A DNA stretch of 38,343 nt from positions 1 to 38,343 of the forward strand of contig CAMOWK010000019.1 of assembly GCA_946628415.1 (NCBI GenBank). The letters are read 5' to 3'. The DNA is from an uncultured Lachnospiraceae bacterium (lineage in GTDB: Bacteria; Bacillota; Clostridia; Lachnospirales; Lachnospiraceae). A program made the translations under genes and the position numbers. The notes under the pieces were generated by a model. The model was not told the origin of the DNA. It saw only the letters and a program-made list of their open reading frames with translations, and did no database searches. Of this stretch, positions 1 through 7,144 are shown one piece after another (positions within the stretch are counted from its first letter, which is position 1; every line of letters starts with the position of its first letter).

Positions 1-173
1 TCTGTCAAAACATCTGCCTGCATTTTTTATTATTTCAATACCCCTGTCCTGTTCTATTGTCTATGGTTATGAGAAACCTGACCAATGGCAGCCGGGTAAT
101 TGGCAGCGTTGTTGTGTGCAACCTGCGACCTTTCAACTCTCTCAAGCTTTTGCGGCTTACCTTTCTTCGTTTT
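1..173. other. Left edge, no gene recognised
   Basis: No reading frame in this stretch has a convincing start, ribosome binding site or recognisable protein. It lies downstream (minus strand) of a gene remnant. Only short open frames are visible, and the window edge prevents judging whether a gene continues to the left. Confidence 0.4.
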
Positions 174-386
174 TCAGTTTTCTATAACTTCTTTAACCTT
201 CGCCATCTCCGCATCCGTAAATGCACAGAGCATCACATCAATGTCATAGTCCGGATAATCTTCAACAAACTTATCGAAAGCCCTGTAGCACTGTTTTGCA
301 GATTCTCCCGGTGCATTCTCCAGATTCCCGCCGAATACACTCGCACTGATAAGTGGAAATGAAATGCTATGATATCCATTTTCCAT
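174..386 (-). pseudogene. Macro-domain (ADP-ribose-binding) protein, C-terminal remnant
   Basis: The 70-residue product begins at the central macro-domain segment (GYHSISFPLIS followed by VFGG), which in the family binds ADP-ribose phosphates and normally lies about 90-110 residues into the protein. The N-terminal half, including the usual Asn/Asp ADP-ribose contacts, is absent. The first Met sits only 6 bases after the stop of the neighbouring GTPase, with no clear ribosome binding site between them. The end (stop TGA) looks natural. This is best read as the 3' part of a macro-domain gene whose 5' half was lost when the upstream DNA was rearranged. A functional short protein is possible but unlikely. 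Assignment to the family rests on this motif alone. Confidence 0.6.
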
Positions 387-392
387 GCAAAT

Positions 393-1634
393 CTATTTAT
401 CAGAATCTTTCTTCAAAGCATCCTTCACTGCTCCGCCCAGTATTTCTTTTATATTTGAAACGCTGATTACTTTGTTTTCCTTGGAGTATTCCTTTATTGA
501 ATCGATTATGCTCGGCATGTATTTTGCCATAAGGCCCTGGATCACATCGCCGAGATTGTCCTTCTTCAGACCTTCATCGCCCTTGTAAACTCTCTCGAAA
601 AGATTGATTCCGATTTCACCAAGGGCAAATGTAATGGAGCCTGCAACGATTCCATTTATGACTGCACCGGCGATGTTTATGCCGGGGATCTTCTTTATCT
701 GCTCAACGAGCGTTCTGCCGACCAACGTAGCTGCGCCGGCTTTCGTGATTTCATCTATAATCTCAGTCTTTAGTGATGAGTCGCTGATATTGTAGGTTCT
801 GGCAATCTTTGCGAGCATCGCTGATTGAAGCGGCATCAGTATCATTGCATCAGGTACTGTGATGTTAACCGCCCCTACTGCTGAAGCTGCGACAGATGCT
901 GCCATTACCAGGGACTGAGTGCTCTTCTGCTTGAGTTTCAGGTCGATGGTCAATGCATTTTCCTTTGCGATGATCTTCGCCTTCGGAGCAAGCTCGGTGG
1001 TTGCTTCCACTAAAACGTCCAATCCATTTTGCGGAACAGTCTTTTCCTCATCTATCGGATAATCCTGAGCAACTACCGGGATGATTTCCTGGACGTTCAT
1101 TCTCTTTTTCTTCTTGTGATTATTGTTGTACTTCTCGACCGAATCCTTCGCCATGGCGATGTTTTCTTCGATGTCAATCTTCGAGTACGACTTCGTGAAT
1201 ACAATGATTATCGGGACGCCTTCCCAGTCATTTGAAACGCTCTTGATGTAGCTGAGAGTATTCTGGTCAATCCTCTTGGATGTACCGTCGATGCAGTACC
1301 ATATAACGTGGATCAGCTTCTCGATTTCCTTCTTCTTGATTCCTTCTTTGCAGAAATCTCTCAATTCATTTTTGATCTTTAACTGTCTGAAAAGACCGAA
1401 CTCATATCCAACAGTATCGATAAGTCTAAATGGAATGTCATCCTTTTCGTATACTGAAATCGTGTCTGTTACAGGATCACCAACTCCAACCTCAGCCACT
1501 TCTTCATCCATGATTGAGTTGATGAGCGTACTCTTGCCGCTTCCGGAAACACCCATAACCATTACATTTATCTTTTCATCTTCAAAGTTTATTACGTTGT
1601 GAAGATCTTTGTCTTTGTTCTTTTTGTACGCCAT
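393..1634 (-). CDS. Era/dynamin-like GTPase with hydrophobic C-terminal (DUF697/YcjF-like) domain
   Basis: This 413-residue protein has a P-loop G1 motif GVSGSGKS (residues 28-35), a G2 threonine near 56-58, G3 DTVGY (73-77) and a G4-like TKSY (147-150) in place of canonical NKxD. The second half (about 230-350) carries Ala/Gly/Val-rich hydrophobic helices like the DUF697 domain attached to several bacterial stress or membrane-associated GTPases. The start chosen is the Met of MAYKK, because AAGGAG lies 8 bases upstream; an in-frame Met six codons earlier would bury that site. A promoter-like sequence precedes it. The gene abuts a macro-domain remnant. Substrate or partner is unknown; a role at the membrane is inferred from the C-terminal helices. 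The GTPase fold is firm, the C-terminal domain name is tentative. Confidence 0.8.
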   Translation of the reverse strand: MAYKKNKDKDLHNVINFEDEKINVMVMGVSGSGKSTLINSIMDEEVAEVGVGDPVTDTISVYEKDDIPFRLIDTVGYEFGLFRQLKIKNELRDFCKEGIKKKEIEKLIHVIWYCIDGTSKRIDQNTLSYIKSVSNDWEGVPIIIVFTKSYSKIDIEENIAMAKDSVEKYNNNHKKKKRMNVQEIIPVVAQDYPIDEEKTVPQNGLDVLVEATTELAPKAKIIAKENALTIDLKLKQKSTQSLVMAASVAASAVGAVNITVPDAMILMPLQSAMLAKIARTYNISDSSLKTEIIDEITKAGAATLVGRTLVEQIKKIPGINIAGAVINGIVAGSITFALGEIGINLFERVYKGDEGLKKDNLGDVIQGLMAKYMPSIIDSIKEYSKENKVISVSNIKEILGGAVKDALKKDSDK

Positions 1635-1750
1635 GATCGATTCTCCTTTCAAATGTATCGATACCGCTCTAAAACCACAAAAGCAGGCAGGATGCTTTAA
1701 ACACTCTGTCTGCTCTCTTACCCCAAATCAGTGCAGAAAACACCGTTCAT

Positions 1751-1779
1751 ATTTTACCATATTCCGAGCAAATAATAAA
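1751..1779 (-). promoter_or_regulatory. Candidate promoter for the GTPase gene
   Basis: On the minus strand an extended -10 (TGG-TAAAAT, hexamer at 1751-1756) has a weak -35 (TTTATT, 1774-1779) at a 17-base spacing. The predicted leader of about 110 bases contains a small hairpin (AAAGCA/TGCTTT, 7-base loop). Confidence 0.45.
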
Positions 1780-1827
1780 GAAAGTACGTTTTAAATCGGC
1801 CGCATCATGTACGCTACAAAATCAGCC

Positions 1828-1965
1828 CTAAAAGTATAAGTAATCCCCATACTTAAGTGCCGGTATGAACAGGAAAAGATTTACCAGGCTTACTATCGTA
1901 AACATCTTCAAAAACATCTGCCACATTCTGTTCATCATTAATCTGAATTCTCTCTTATTCTTCAT
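1828..1965 (-). CDS. Small 45-residue membrane peptide, hypothetical
   Basis: A 45-codon frame starts with ATG 6 bases after GGGAGG, a strong ribosome binding site, and ends in TAG. The product has a basic N-terminus (MKNKREFR), a Met-rich amphipathic stretch, then one hydrophobic segment (about residues 20-37) ending in Lys-Tyr-Gly-Asp-Tyr. A single-pass membrane peptide is predicted. It is last in a run with the lipoprotein and DUF1653 genes and follows a histidine-phosphatase remnant by 35 bases. No cysteine or processing motif of a signalling peptide is seen, and no known family is recognised. The strong ribosome binding site is the main reason to call it a gene. Confidence 0.5.
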   Translation of the reverse strand: MKNKREFRLMMNRMWQMFLKMFTIVSLVNLFLFIPALKYGDYLYF

Positions 1966-2000
1966 CTTTCAACCTCCCGTTTTCTCTCTCGATTCATTTT

Positions 2001-2165
2001 CTAGGGCATGGTTGAATGTATGCATCTGGCTATTCCGTTATGAGCTACAAGCAGATAAACCTTATCGTCCTTCGAAAGATCATCCAGCAGATTGTATATT
2101 CTTTGAGCCAGTCTGAACATTGACTCACCTCCATCATAAGACTGGAGGAAATTTCGTTTATCCAT
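2001..2165 (-). pseudogene. Histidine phosphatase family, C-terminal remnant
   Basis: Read in the frame shifted from the overlapping DUF1653 gene, this stretch encodes 54 residues (from MDKRNF) with the pattern YDGGES, an amphipathic helix (RIYNLLDDL), then VYLLVAHNGIARCIHS and a stop. GGES and the LLVAHNGIARVIHS-type strand-turn are characteristic of the second half of phosphoglycerate-mutase-like histidine phosphatases, including the second active-site His. The RHG-containing N-terminal half is absent, and the C-terminus is cut after IHS where family members continue for about 30 residues. Both ends are therefore lost. It is out of frame with the gene it overlaps and should be inactive. Confidence 0.65.
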
Positions 2166-2398
2166 TCTGAAGACTTCTGCTTATCAACCTTGCCCATGAA
2201 CATATCATACGGTCTTGCATACATACCAAAATCACCATATAAAGACTGGTACACAACCATCTTCTCTTTGGTCTCGGTGTGCTCTGCTATCCCGATTATC
2301 TTATAGAGATAAATGTTCTTCTCTTTATCTTTCTCAGATAGAGTTTCTCTCTTAAAGTGCTGAACTATATCTCCTGCATGAAGCCTGTTGTCGCTCAT
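2045..2398 (-). CDS. DUF1653 protein with aberrant C-terminal tail
   Basis: Residues 7-75 match the DUF1653 pattern of small Firmicutes proteins: GDIVQHFK, then LYKIIGIAEHTET, VVYQSLYGDFGMYARP and MFMGKVDK. The function of the family is not established. Family members normally end shortly after VDKEKYP. Here residues from about 78 to 117 are the out-of-frame reading of a histidine-phosphatase remnant, so the native C-terminus was replaced at a junction near 2165-2175. The domain itself appears complete. The start chosen is the Met of MSDNR because GAGGAAG lies 7 bases upstream; two earlier in-frame starts overlap the end of the preceding lipoprotein gene, with which it is probably co-transcribed. 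Confidence 0.65.
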   Translation of the reverse strand: MSDNRLHAGDIVQHFKRETLSEKDKEKNIYLYKIIGIAEHTETKEKMVVYQSLYGDFGMYARPYDMFMGKVDKQKSSEWINEISSSLMMEVSQCSDWLKEYTICWMIFRRTIRFICL

Positions 2399-2412
2399 AT
2401 AATACTTCCTCA

Positions 2413-3090
2413 TCAATCCCCTGCCGTGCCATAATCAATATTATTGATAAAGTTTTGAACTATCTTATCACATTTTTCTTTGTTTGCGTCATTCTTATAG
2501 AGAATGCTTACTTCTGCGTAACAGCCTCTTCTTACTTTCAGATTATCATAGAACACATAATCTTTTGAATCAAACATATAACCTGAAACTACAAATCCAT
2601 CCTGTTTAGCATTATCAAGAGTTATTTCTTTTATCCTTGCGTCGCTCTTTCTCGCCTGATACATATCATTTATATTAGCTGCTTTCTCAGACAGGATTAT
2701 TTCTATCGTCATTTCATTTGAGTCTTCATAGCAATAGTGCAAAGCGCCGTCATCCTCAAAGTTAGTTTCCATTTTAAATCCTTCAGGTATCTTAAATGTA
2801 AAACCAAGTTCTTTCAGATCATCTTCTTTGCTCTGATCAGGAGCTTCCTCCGGTGCAGCTTCAGTCGTAGCCGCCGTTGTTGTTTCTGTAGTTGCTTCCG
2901 TTGTAGCCGCTGTGGTCTGTTCGGTAGTCGCCTCTGTTGTAGTTACTGTGGTAGTCTCTATTGTTGCCTCTGTTGTAGTTACTGTAGTTTGTTCTGTTGT
3001 AGTAGGTTCATCCTTACCGCATCCAGCCAGTGACAATGATGCACACATCAATACAACTATAATCCCATGCTTAAAAATCTTCTTTCTCAT
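2413..3090 (-). CDS. Secreted lipoprotein with Thr-rich linker
   Basis: This 225-residue protein has a type II signal peptide: basic MRKKIFK, a hydrophobic core, and lipobox LAGC with the lipidated cysteine at residue 24. A Thr/Glu linker (about 30-78) made of four 12-residue repeats follows, probably an extended spacer through the cell wall. The C-terminal domain (about 95-225) begins with GFTFKIPEGFK and has an alpha/beta pattern seen in many clostridial lipoproteins of unknown function; no catalytic motif is seen. The start chosen is the Met of MRKKIF, preceded by GGAGG at 7 bases; an upstream in-frame Met ten codons earlier has no such site. It heads an operon with the DUF1653 gene. Confidence 0.8.
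   Translation of the reverse strand: MRKKIFKHGIIVVLMCASLSLAGCGKDEPTTTEQTTVTTTEATIETTTVTTTEATTEQTTAATTEATTETTTAATTEAAPEEAPDQSKEDDLKELGFTFKIPEGFKMETNFEDDGALHYCYEDSNEMTIEIILSEKAANINDMYQARKSDARIKEITLDNAKQDGFVVSGYMFDSKDYVFYDNLKVRRGCYAEVSILYKNDANKEKCDKIVQNFINNIDYGTAGD
2857..3003 (-). repeat. 36-bp tandem repeat coding a Thr-rich linker
   Basis: Four imperfect copies of a 12-codon unit (types TIETTTVTTTEA, TTEQTTAATTEA, TTETTTAATTEA) lie inside the lipoprotein gene. Copies differ mostly by single codons. Length variation between strains by replication slippage would be expected. Confidence 0.75.
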
Positions 3091-3132
3091 ATAAGTTCCT
3101 CCAAAATGATAGTTATTCATTAAGAAAAGTAC

Positions 3133-3160
3133 ATTTTATCATAATACAGCCCAATTACAA
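3133..3160 (-). promoter_or_regulatory. Candidate promoter for the lipoprotein operon
   Basis: The minus strand shows TTGTAA (3155-3160), a 16-base spacer and an extended -10 TGA-TAAAAT (hexamer 3133-3138), about 43 bases before the lipoprotein start. Confidence 0.5.
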
Positions 3161-3211
3161 CTCTCTCCCCTAAAATATTCTTCCGTATTCCGGAGATACA
3201 TGTTTATTCAA

Positions 3212-3946
3212 TTACCGGGTAAGCATATACATAAGTGCATTTACCGTAGCTGCTGCTATATTACTGCCGCCCTTTCTGCCGGAATTAACTATATACGGAA
3301 TATCTGTTTCCATTATAAGTTCCTTGGCATAAACCACGTTCACAAATCCAACGGGAACACCTATTATGAAAGCGGGAGTATATATCCCTTTATCATACAT
3401 CTCACGCAGTTTTATAAGTGCGGTCGGTGCATTTCCTATAGCAAAGATAAGCGGTCCTTCCAGTTTTGCTGCCTTCTCCATGCTGACTTCAGCTCTGGTG
3501 ATGCCTCTTTCTTTAGCAATCCCGGCAACATCTTCATCAACCATAAAACAGTGAACACGAATCCCAAGTGTCTCTAACGCCGCTTTACTTATCCCTGCCT
3601 TTGCCATATTTGTATCGGTGACTATATCTGCACCACTTTTTAGTAAATCAAGTGCCACATCCACAGCATGTGAATACTGACTATTAACCGAATCGAAATC
3701 ACCTGCTGTCCCCGAATAATTATGCTCCATATCCTCATAGATTGTTTTATCAGATAGAGCTATGGTTTTGGAAAACTTAAGCGTATCGGCATAATCAAAA
3801 TCTGCGCTGGTATGAATAAGCCTCATCGTAACAGGCGCTTCCTTTGGTGGAAGTTTTTTCCCCATCCTGTCCAGTTCTTCCTGTATGATCATAAAGCTTT
3901 TTTTCTCTATATCTTCAGGCTTTTCTATTATGATTTTTTTCTCCAT
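3212..3946 (-). CDS. cbiC: Cobalt-precorrin-8 / precorrin-8X methylmutase
   Basis: The enzyme moves a methyl group from C-11 to C-12 of the corrin ring to give cobyrinate. The family's catalytic histidine lies in RLIHTSADFDY (His45 with the start used here). Also seen are DTNMAKAGI (substrate-binding segment), GNAPTAL and GVPVGFVNV, and the end GRKGGSNIAAATVNAL; all are CbiC/CobH hallmarks. Length (244) is slightly above the usual 205-230 because of an N-terminal extension. The start is uncertain: I prefer the Met of MEKKIII, with AGGA 7 bases upstream, but Mets at 3964 and 3994 are in frame and would overlap the end of cobD. This is the last gene of the minus-strand cob operon and the only corrin-ring-building gene in the window. 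Confidence 0.92.
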   Translation of the reverse strand: MEKKIIIEKPEDIEKKSFMIIQEELDRMGKKLPPKEAPVTMRLIHTSADFDYADTLKFSKTIALSDKTIYEDMEHNYSGTAGDFDSVNSQYSHAVDVALDLLKSGADIVTDTNMAKAGISKAALETLGIRVHCFMVDEDVAGIAKERGITRAEVSMEKAAKLEGPLIFAIGNAPTALIKLREMYDKGIYTPAFIIGVPVGFVNVVYAKELIMETDIPYIVNSGRKGGSNIAAATVNALMYMLTR

Positions 3947-3968
3947 CTTATCGTCCTGATTCATTTTC

Positions 3969-5066
3969 TCATAATGCATTAAGCAGAATGTCATTTTCGA
4001 CTTTTCTTCTTACAGCAATCCTGTAGAAGCCCTTACCCAGCCCTCTAAAATCACTGCAGTCCCGAATAAGTATTTCTTTCTTTAAAAGTTCATTATATAA
4101 ATCATTCCCTGACTTAAGAAGAATGAAATTTGTATCCGAATCAAAAACTTTGATCCCATTTTTTCTTAGTTCCGAAATAAGGTATTCTCTTTCTTCTGAT
4201 ATGAATTTTCTTGACTTATCAAGATAAGAAATAGTTTCATCCAAACGGCTTCCGAAAACAGTATTTATGACAAGTGATGCCGGTCCTGAAATATTCCATT
4301 CCGGAAGAAAGGCTCTAAGTCTTTCCCTCAGCATTTCATTCTTAACCAATGCATAGCCGATTCTTGCCCCGGGAAGGGCTAAGCTCTTGGTCAGCGCACC
4401 GACAGCTATAATATTATCTGCCAAAGTTCCATCTTTCAAGGAAAAAACGCCCGGCTTGGAAAGTTCAGCAAAACATAAGTCAAGCAGAACCGTTATGTTT
4501 TTTTCTTTCGTATATTCCAGAATGTCATTTAAAAACTCATCCGGATATAATTTCCCTGTTGGATTATTCGGGTTTGTAAGAATTATCAGATCGGTGTCCC
4601 CGGGTATAAAATCTCTTATATTTTCATACGGAAGAAAGTTCCTTTCCTCTTTCATTTCGTAAAATGTAACGTGGCAGCCTAAAGCCCGCGCCGCCCTTTC
4701 ATATCCCGAAAATGAAGGGACCGGAATAAATACTTCTTTAGGTCTTACAGAATTAAAAACCGCCATGATAAGTTCCGATGCACCGTTTCCAAGAACTATA
4801 TCTTCTCCTTTCACTCGGACTGAATCAGTGGCGTCAGTTCTGTCCCTGCTCCAGTCATCCGGCACTGAATGATTATACATAGAAATGTACCCCAAATTCA
4901 GATAGCTTGCGATACATTCCCGCTCACGCTGATAATCATAGTCCGGATAAATCTTAAAACTATCCATAAATGCAGTTTCTTTCAGATACTCCGGCATGCC
5001 GAGCGGATTTAAGTTTACTGAAAAATCATATTTAATTTTATTCCTGTATATGTCCCCGCCATGCAT
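3969..5066 (-). CDS. cobD: L-threonine-O-3-phosphate decarboxylase (PLP)
   Basis: CobD makes (R)-1-amino-2-propanol O-2-phosphate, the linker arm joined to cobyric acid by CbiB. The 365-residue protein has the class I aminotransferase fold and starts MHGGDIYRNK with the FSVNLNPLG segment typical of CobD rather than histidinol-phosphate aminotransferase. TNPNNPTGK (165-172) and the PLP lysine in GALTKSLALPGARIGY (Lys227) are present. A roughly 20-residue Asp/Arg-rich stretch near 65-87 is extra relative to most homologues. The ribosome binding site AAGGAAAA precedes the ATG. It sits between corA and cbiC and next to cbiB, its partner in aminopropanol attachment, supporting CobD over other aminotransferases. 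Confidence 0.88.
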   Translation of the reverse strand: MHGGDIYRNKIKYDFSVNLNPLGMPEYLKETAFMDSFKIYPDYDYQRERECIASYLNLGYISMYNHSVPDDWSRDRTDATDSVRVKGEDIVLGNGASELIMAVFNSVRPKEVFIPVPSFSGYERAARALGCHVTFYEMKEERNFLPYENIRDFIPGDTDLIILTNPNNPTGKLYPDEFLNDILEYTKEKNITVLLDLCFAELSKPGVFSLKDGTLADNIIAVGALTKSLALPGARIGYALVKNEMLRERLRAFLPEWNISGPASLVINTVFGSRLDETISYLDKSRKFISEEREYLISELRKNGIKVFDSDTNFILLKSGNDLYNELLKKEILIRDCSDFRGLGKGFYRIAVRRKVENDILLNAL

Positions 5067-5082
5067 TTTAGCTTTTCCTTTA

Positions 5083-6000
5083 TCACAGCCATTTTTTCTT
5101 CTTGAAGAAAATAAGGCTGAAGATAACTATAAGAATACTGAGTATTATCACCACAGGATAACCGTATTTGGAGGTAAGCTCAGGCATGTTATAAAAGTTC
5201 ATTCCGTACCAGCCGGCAATAAGTGTAAGAGGCATGAATATGGTCGTGACGATGGTGAGAAGTGACATTATCCTGTTCTGCTTCACATCCATCTGCGCCT
5301 GATAAAGGTCTCGTACCTGCATGGTATAATCACGAAGAGACGACGCCACGTCGTGAAGCCTTGCCATACGATTGGAGAACAGCCTGAAATATCTGACGTT
5401 CTCCTGCTTGAAGAAGTTGTTTTCATTTTCCTCAAGTTCCTGTCCAAAATCGATAAGCTGTTCATAGTGCGCACGAAGGTCTCTTATGTCGCTTCGGATT
5501 TCATTTATACGGATAAGGTTTATATCTTCCTCTTCCTTCATGATACTGTCTTCAATCTCATCAAGTTCAAGCTCGTACCTTTCCATAAGCGGAAGATCAT
5601 TTCTTATTATCTGTTCAAGGAAGTCGTAAATGAATCTTTCAAGACTCGGAATACGCCATTTCTTGGTTCTTCTAATATTATCAACTATCCTCATCACCTT
5701 TTCGCCGTTATCAATGAATACTATTCCCTTTTCATCCAGCGCAAATGCAAACTTATGATAATCAAGGGAAAAGTCATTTCTGTCAGGCACAGAAAAAGTA
5801 CCTGTAAGTGAGTCAAAGTTCACTTCAGCTTTAGTATTGTGTATTTCATTTATATCAAGAGGAAGATCAATACCCATATCAAAACTGTCACGCTGACTCT
5901 CCCACTCTTCCGGTGTCAGAACCGCGACGTACTGATACTTCTCGTCATGAAGTTTGTTCAGACTGCACTCAACCAGAGTGTCTTTAATAAGATAATACAT
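5083..6000 (-). CDS. corA: CorA-family Mg2+/Co2+ transporter
   Basis: This 305-residue protein has the CorA architecture: a soluble cytosolic N-terminal domain, long helices (about 115-240), then two membrane segments near the C-terminus. The signature YGMN (GMN at 266-268) ends the first membrane helix, and a basic tail KKKKW closes the protein. CorA proteins form pentameric channels for Mg2+ and can carry Co2+, Ni2+ or Zn2+. The position inside the cobalamin operon between cbiB and cobD suggests cobalt supply, but the sequence alone cannot tell Co2+ from Mg2+. GGGGGTGGAG gives a strong ribosome binding site for the ATG. It lies 28 bases after cbiB. Confidence 0.88.
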   Translation of the reverse strand: MYYLIKDTLVECSLNKLHDEKYQYVAVLTPEEWESQRDSFDMGIDLPLDINEIHNTKAEVNFDSLTGTFSVPDRNDFSLDYHKFAFALDEKGIVFIDNGEKVMRIVDNIRRTKKWRIPSLERFIYDFLEQIIRNDLPLMERYELELDEIEDSIMKEEEDINLIRINEIRSDIRDLRAHYEQLIDFGQELEENENNFFKQENVRYFRLFSNRMARLHDVASSLRDYTMQVRDLYQAQMDVKQNRIMSLLTIVTTIFMPLTLIAGWYGMNFYNMPELTSKYGYPVVIILSILIVIFSLIFFKKKKWL

Positions 6001-6028
6001 AACTCCACCCCCACAAGGTATGATTCAT

Positions 6029-7144
6029 TCAGTGCATATATATAATAAGCATTGGCACAATCGCGAAAACGATGACAAGTATCGCAAAAAGGTTGCCACT
6101 TATCCAGGTCACATTATTAGCTCTTTTTATATCTTCCGTTTCCGGACTCTTTAACCCGTCACCAATAGTTTCTTTTTTTACAAGCTTACCGAAATAGTAA
6201 GCATTCCCAAGCAGCTTAAGTCCCAGTGCTCCTGCCATAACACTTTCCGGTCTTCCGGAGTTTGGACTCGTACTCTTATCCTTATCCCGCCTGTAAACCT
6301 TGATTGCATTTTTGTAATTATATATATAATCGGGAAATGCACCGTTTTTCTTTTCGCCCGGTGCAAACACCGCCCTGCAGATCATAGTTGAAATGATCAT
6401 AAGAAAAGCTGTAAGTCTTGCAGGCAGATAGTTGACAACATCATCCATCTTTGCGGCAGTCCTGCCATAGAAAAGATATCTTTTATTCTTATATCCTATC
6501 ATGGAATCCATAGTATTTATAGCTTTATATGCCATTCCGAGTATGGGACCGCCAAGGAAAAGATAAAACATCGGAGCTATGATCCCGTCTGATGTACTTT
6601 CGGCAACCGTCTCAACCGCAGCTTTGATGATTTCCTCTTTACTTAGTCTTTCCGTATCTCTTCCGACTATCATACTGACTGACTGTCTTGCTTTATTAAG
6701 CAGCCCGTATTTTTGCCCGTCACTTAATTCACCTGTTTTTTGTTCACTGCTTAATCCGTCTGCTCCCAAGCCTGAATCATAGAGCTTAAGATCGTGATAC
6801 ACCCTCATGCTTTCTTTTTTAAGATCTCTCTGGGCTACAGTGCTCCAGGTAAAAAGTGTATCAACAAGAGCTCCAAGTAAGATGTGAGCCCTGTACCCGA
6901 TGATAAGAAATACTGCCATTATAAGACAAACGGATAAAGTAAGAAGGACTGCAAAAATACTCCCCAGAACTCTTCTTTTTTTATCACTGAATTTCTTTTT
7001 GTTAAGTTTTTTTTCAAATGAAGCTATAACAAGTCCTATAACTCTTACGGGATGAAGCAGCCAAAGATCATCACCCAGATAAAGATCCAGTATATATCCT
7101 GCCAGAAAGGCAAGAAGATGAGCCAATATATATTTAATCATCAT
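6029..7144 (-). CDS. cbiB: Adenosylcobinamide-phosphate synthase, membrane protein
   Basis: CbiB attaches aminopropanol (phosphate) to adenosylcobyric acid. The 371-residue protein has hydrophobic segments near residues 1-25, 60-90 and the C-terminus (about 345-370). Family motifs seen are LHPVRVIG (30-37), SMIVGRDTERLS, VETVAESTSDGIIAPMFY and YKAINTMDSMIGYKNKRY with GRTAAKMDDVVNYLPARLT. It is longer than the about 310-320 usual, partly from a hydrophilic insertion near 125-150 and another around 275-305. Its ATG overlaps the stop of the CobW-like gene (ATGA), indicating translational coupling. It carries out the step after CobD in the same operon. Confidence 0.9.
   Translation of the reverse strand: MMIKYILAHLLAFLAGYILDLYLGDDLWLLHPVRVIGLVIASFEKKLNKKKFSDKKRRVLGSIFAVLLTLSVCLIMAVFLIIGYRAHILLGALVDTLFTWSTVAQRDLKKESMRVYHDLKLYDSGLGADGLSSEQKTGELSDGQKYGLLNKARQSVSMIVGRDTERLSKEEIIKAAVETVAESTSDGIIAPMFYLFLGGPILGMAYKAINTMDSMIGYKNKRYLFYGRTAAKMDDVVNYLPARLTAFLMIISTMICRAVFAPGEKKNGAFPDYIYNYKNAIKVYRRDKDKSTSPNSGRPESVMAGALGLKLLGNAYYFGKLVKKETIGDGLKSPETEDIKRANNVTWISGNLFAILVIVFAIVPMLIIYMH

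Noticed and set aside
1865..2116. Plus-strand open frame of 83 codons
   Set aside because: It lacks a ribosome binding site and lies opposite the 45-residue peptide and phosphatase remnant, which have clear signals.
2857..3003. Possible CRISPR-like array
   Set aside because: Units are contiguous, without spacers, and keep the coding frame of the lipoprotein.
2737..3094. Plus-strand Ser/Cys/Val-rich open frames
   Set aside because: They are the reverse reading of the Thr-rich tandem repeat in the lipoprotein gene.
3170..3211. Possible terminator after cbiC
   Set aside because: Only a TCCG/CGGA 4-base stem without a T run is present.
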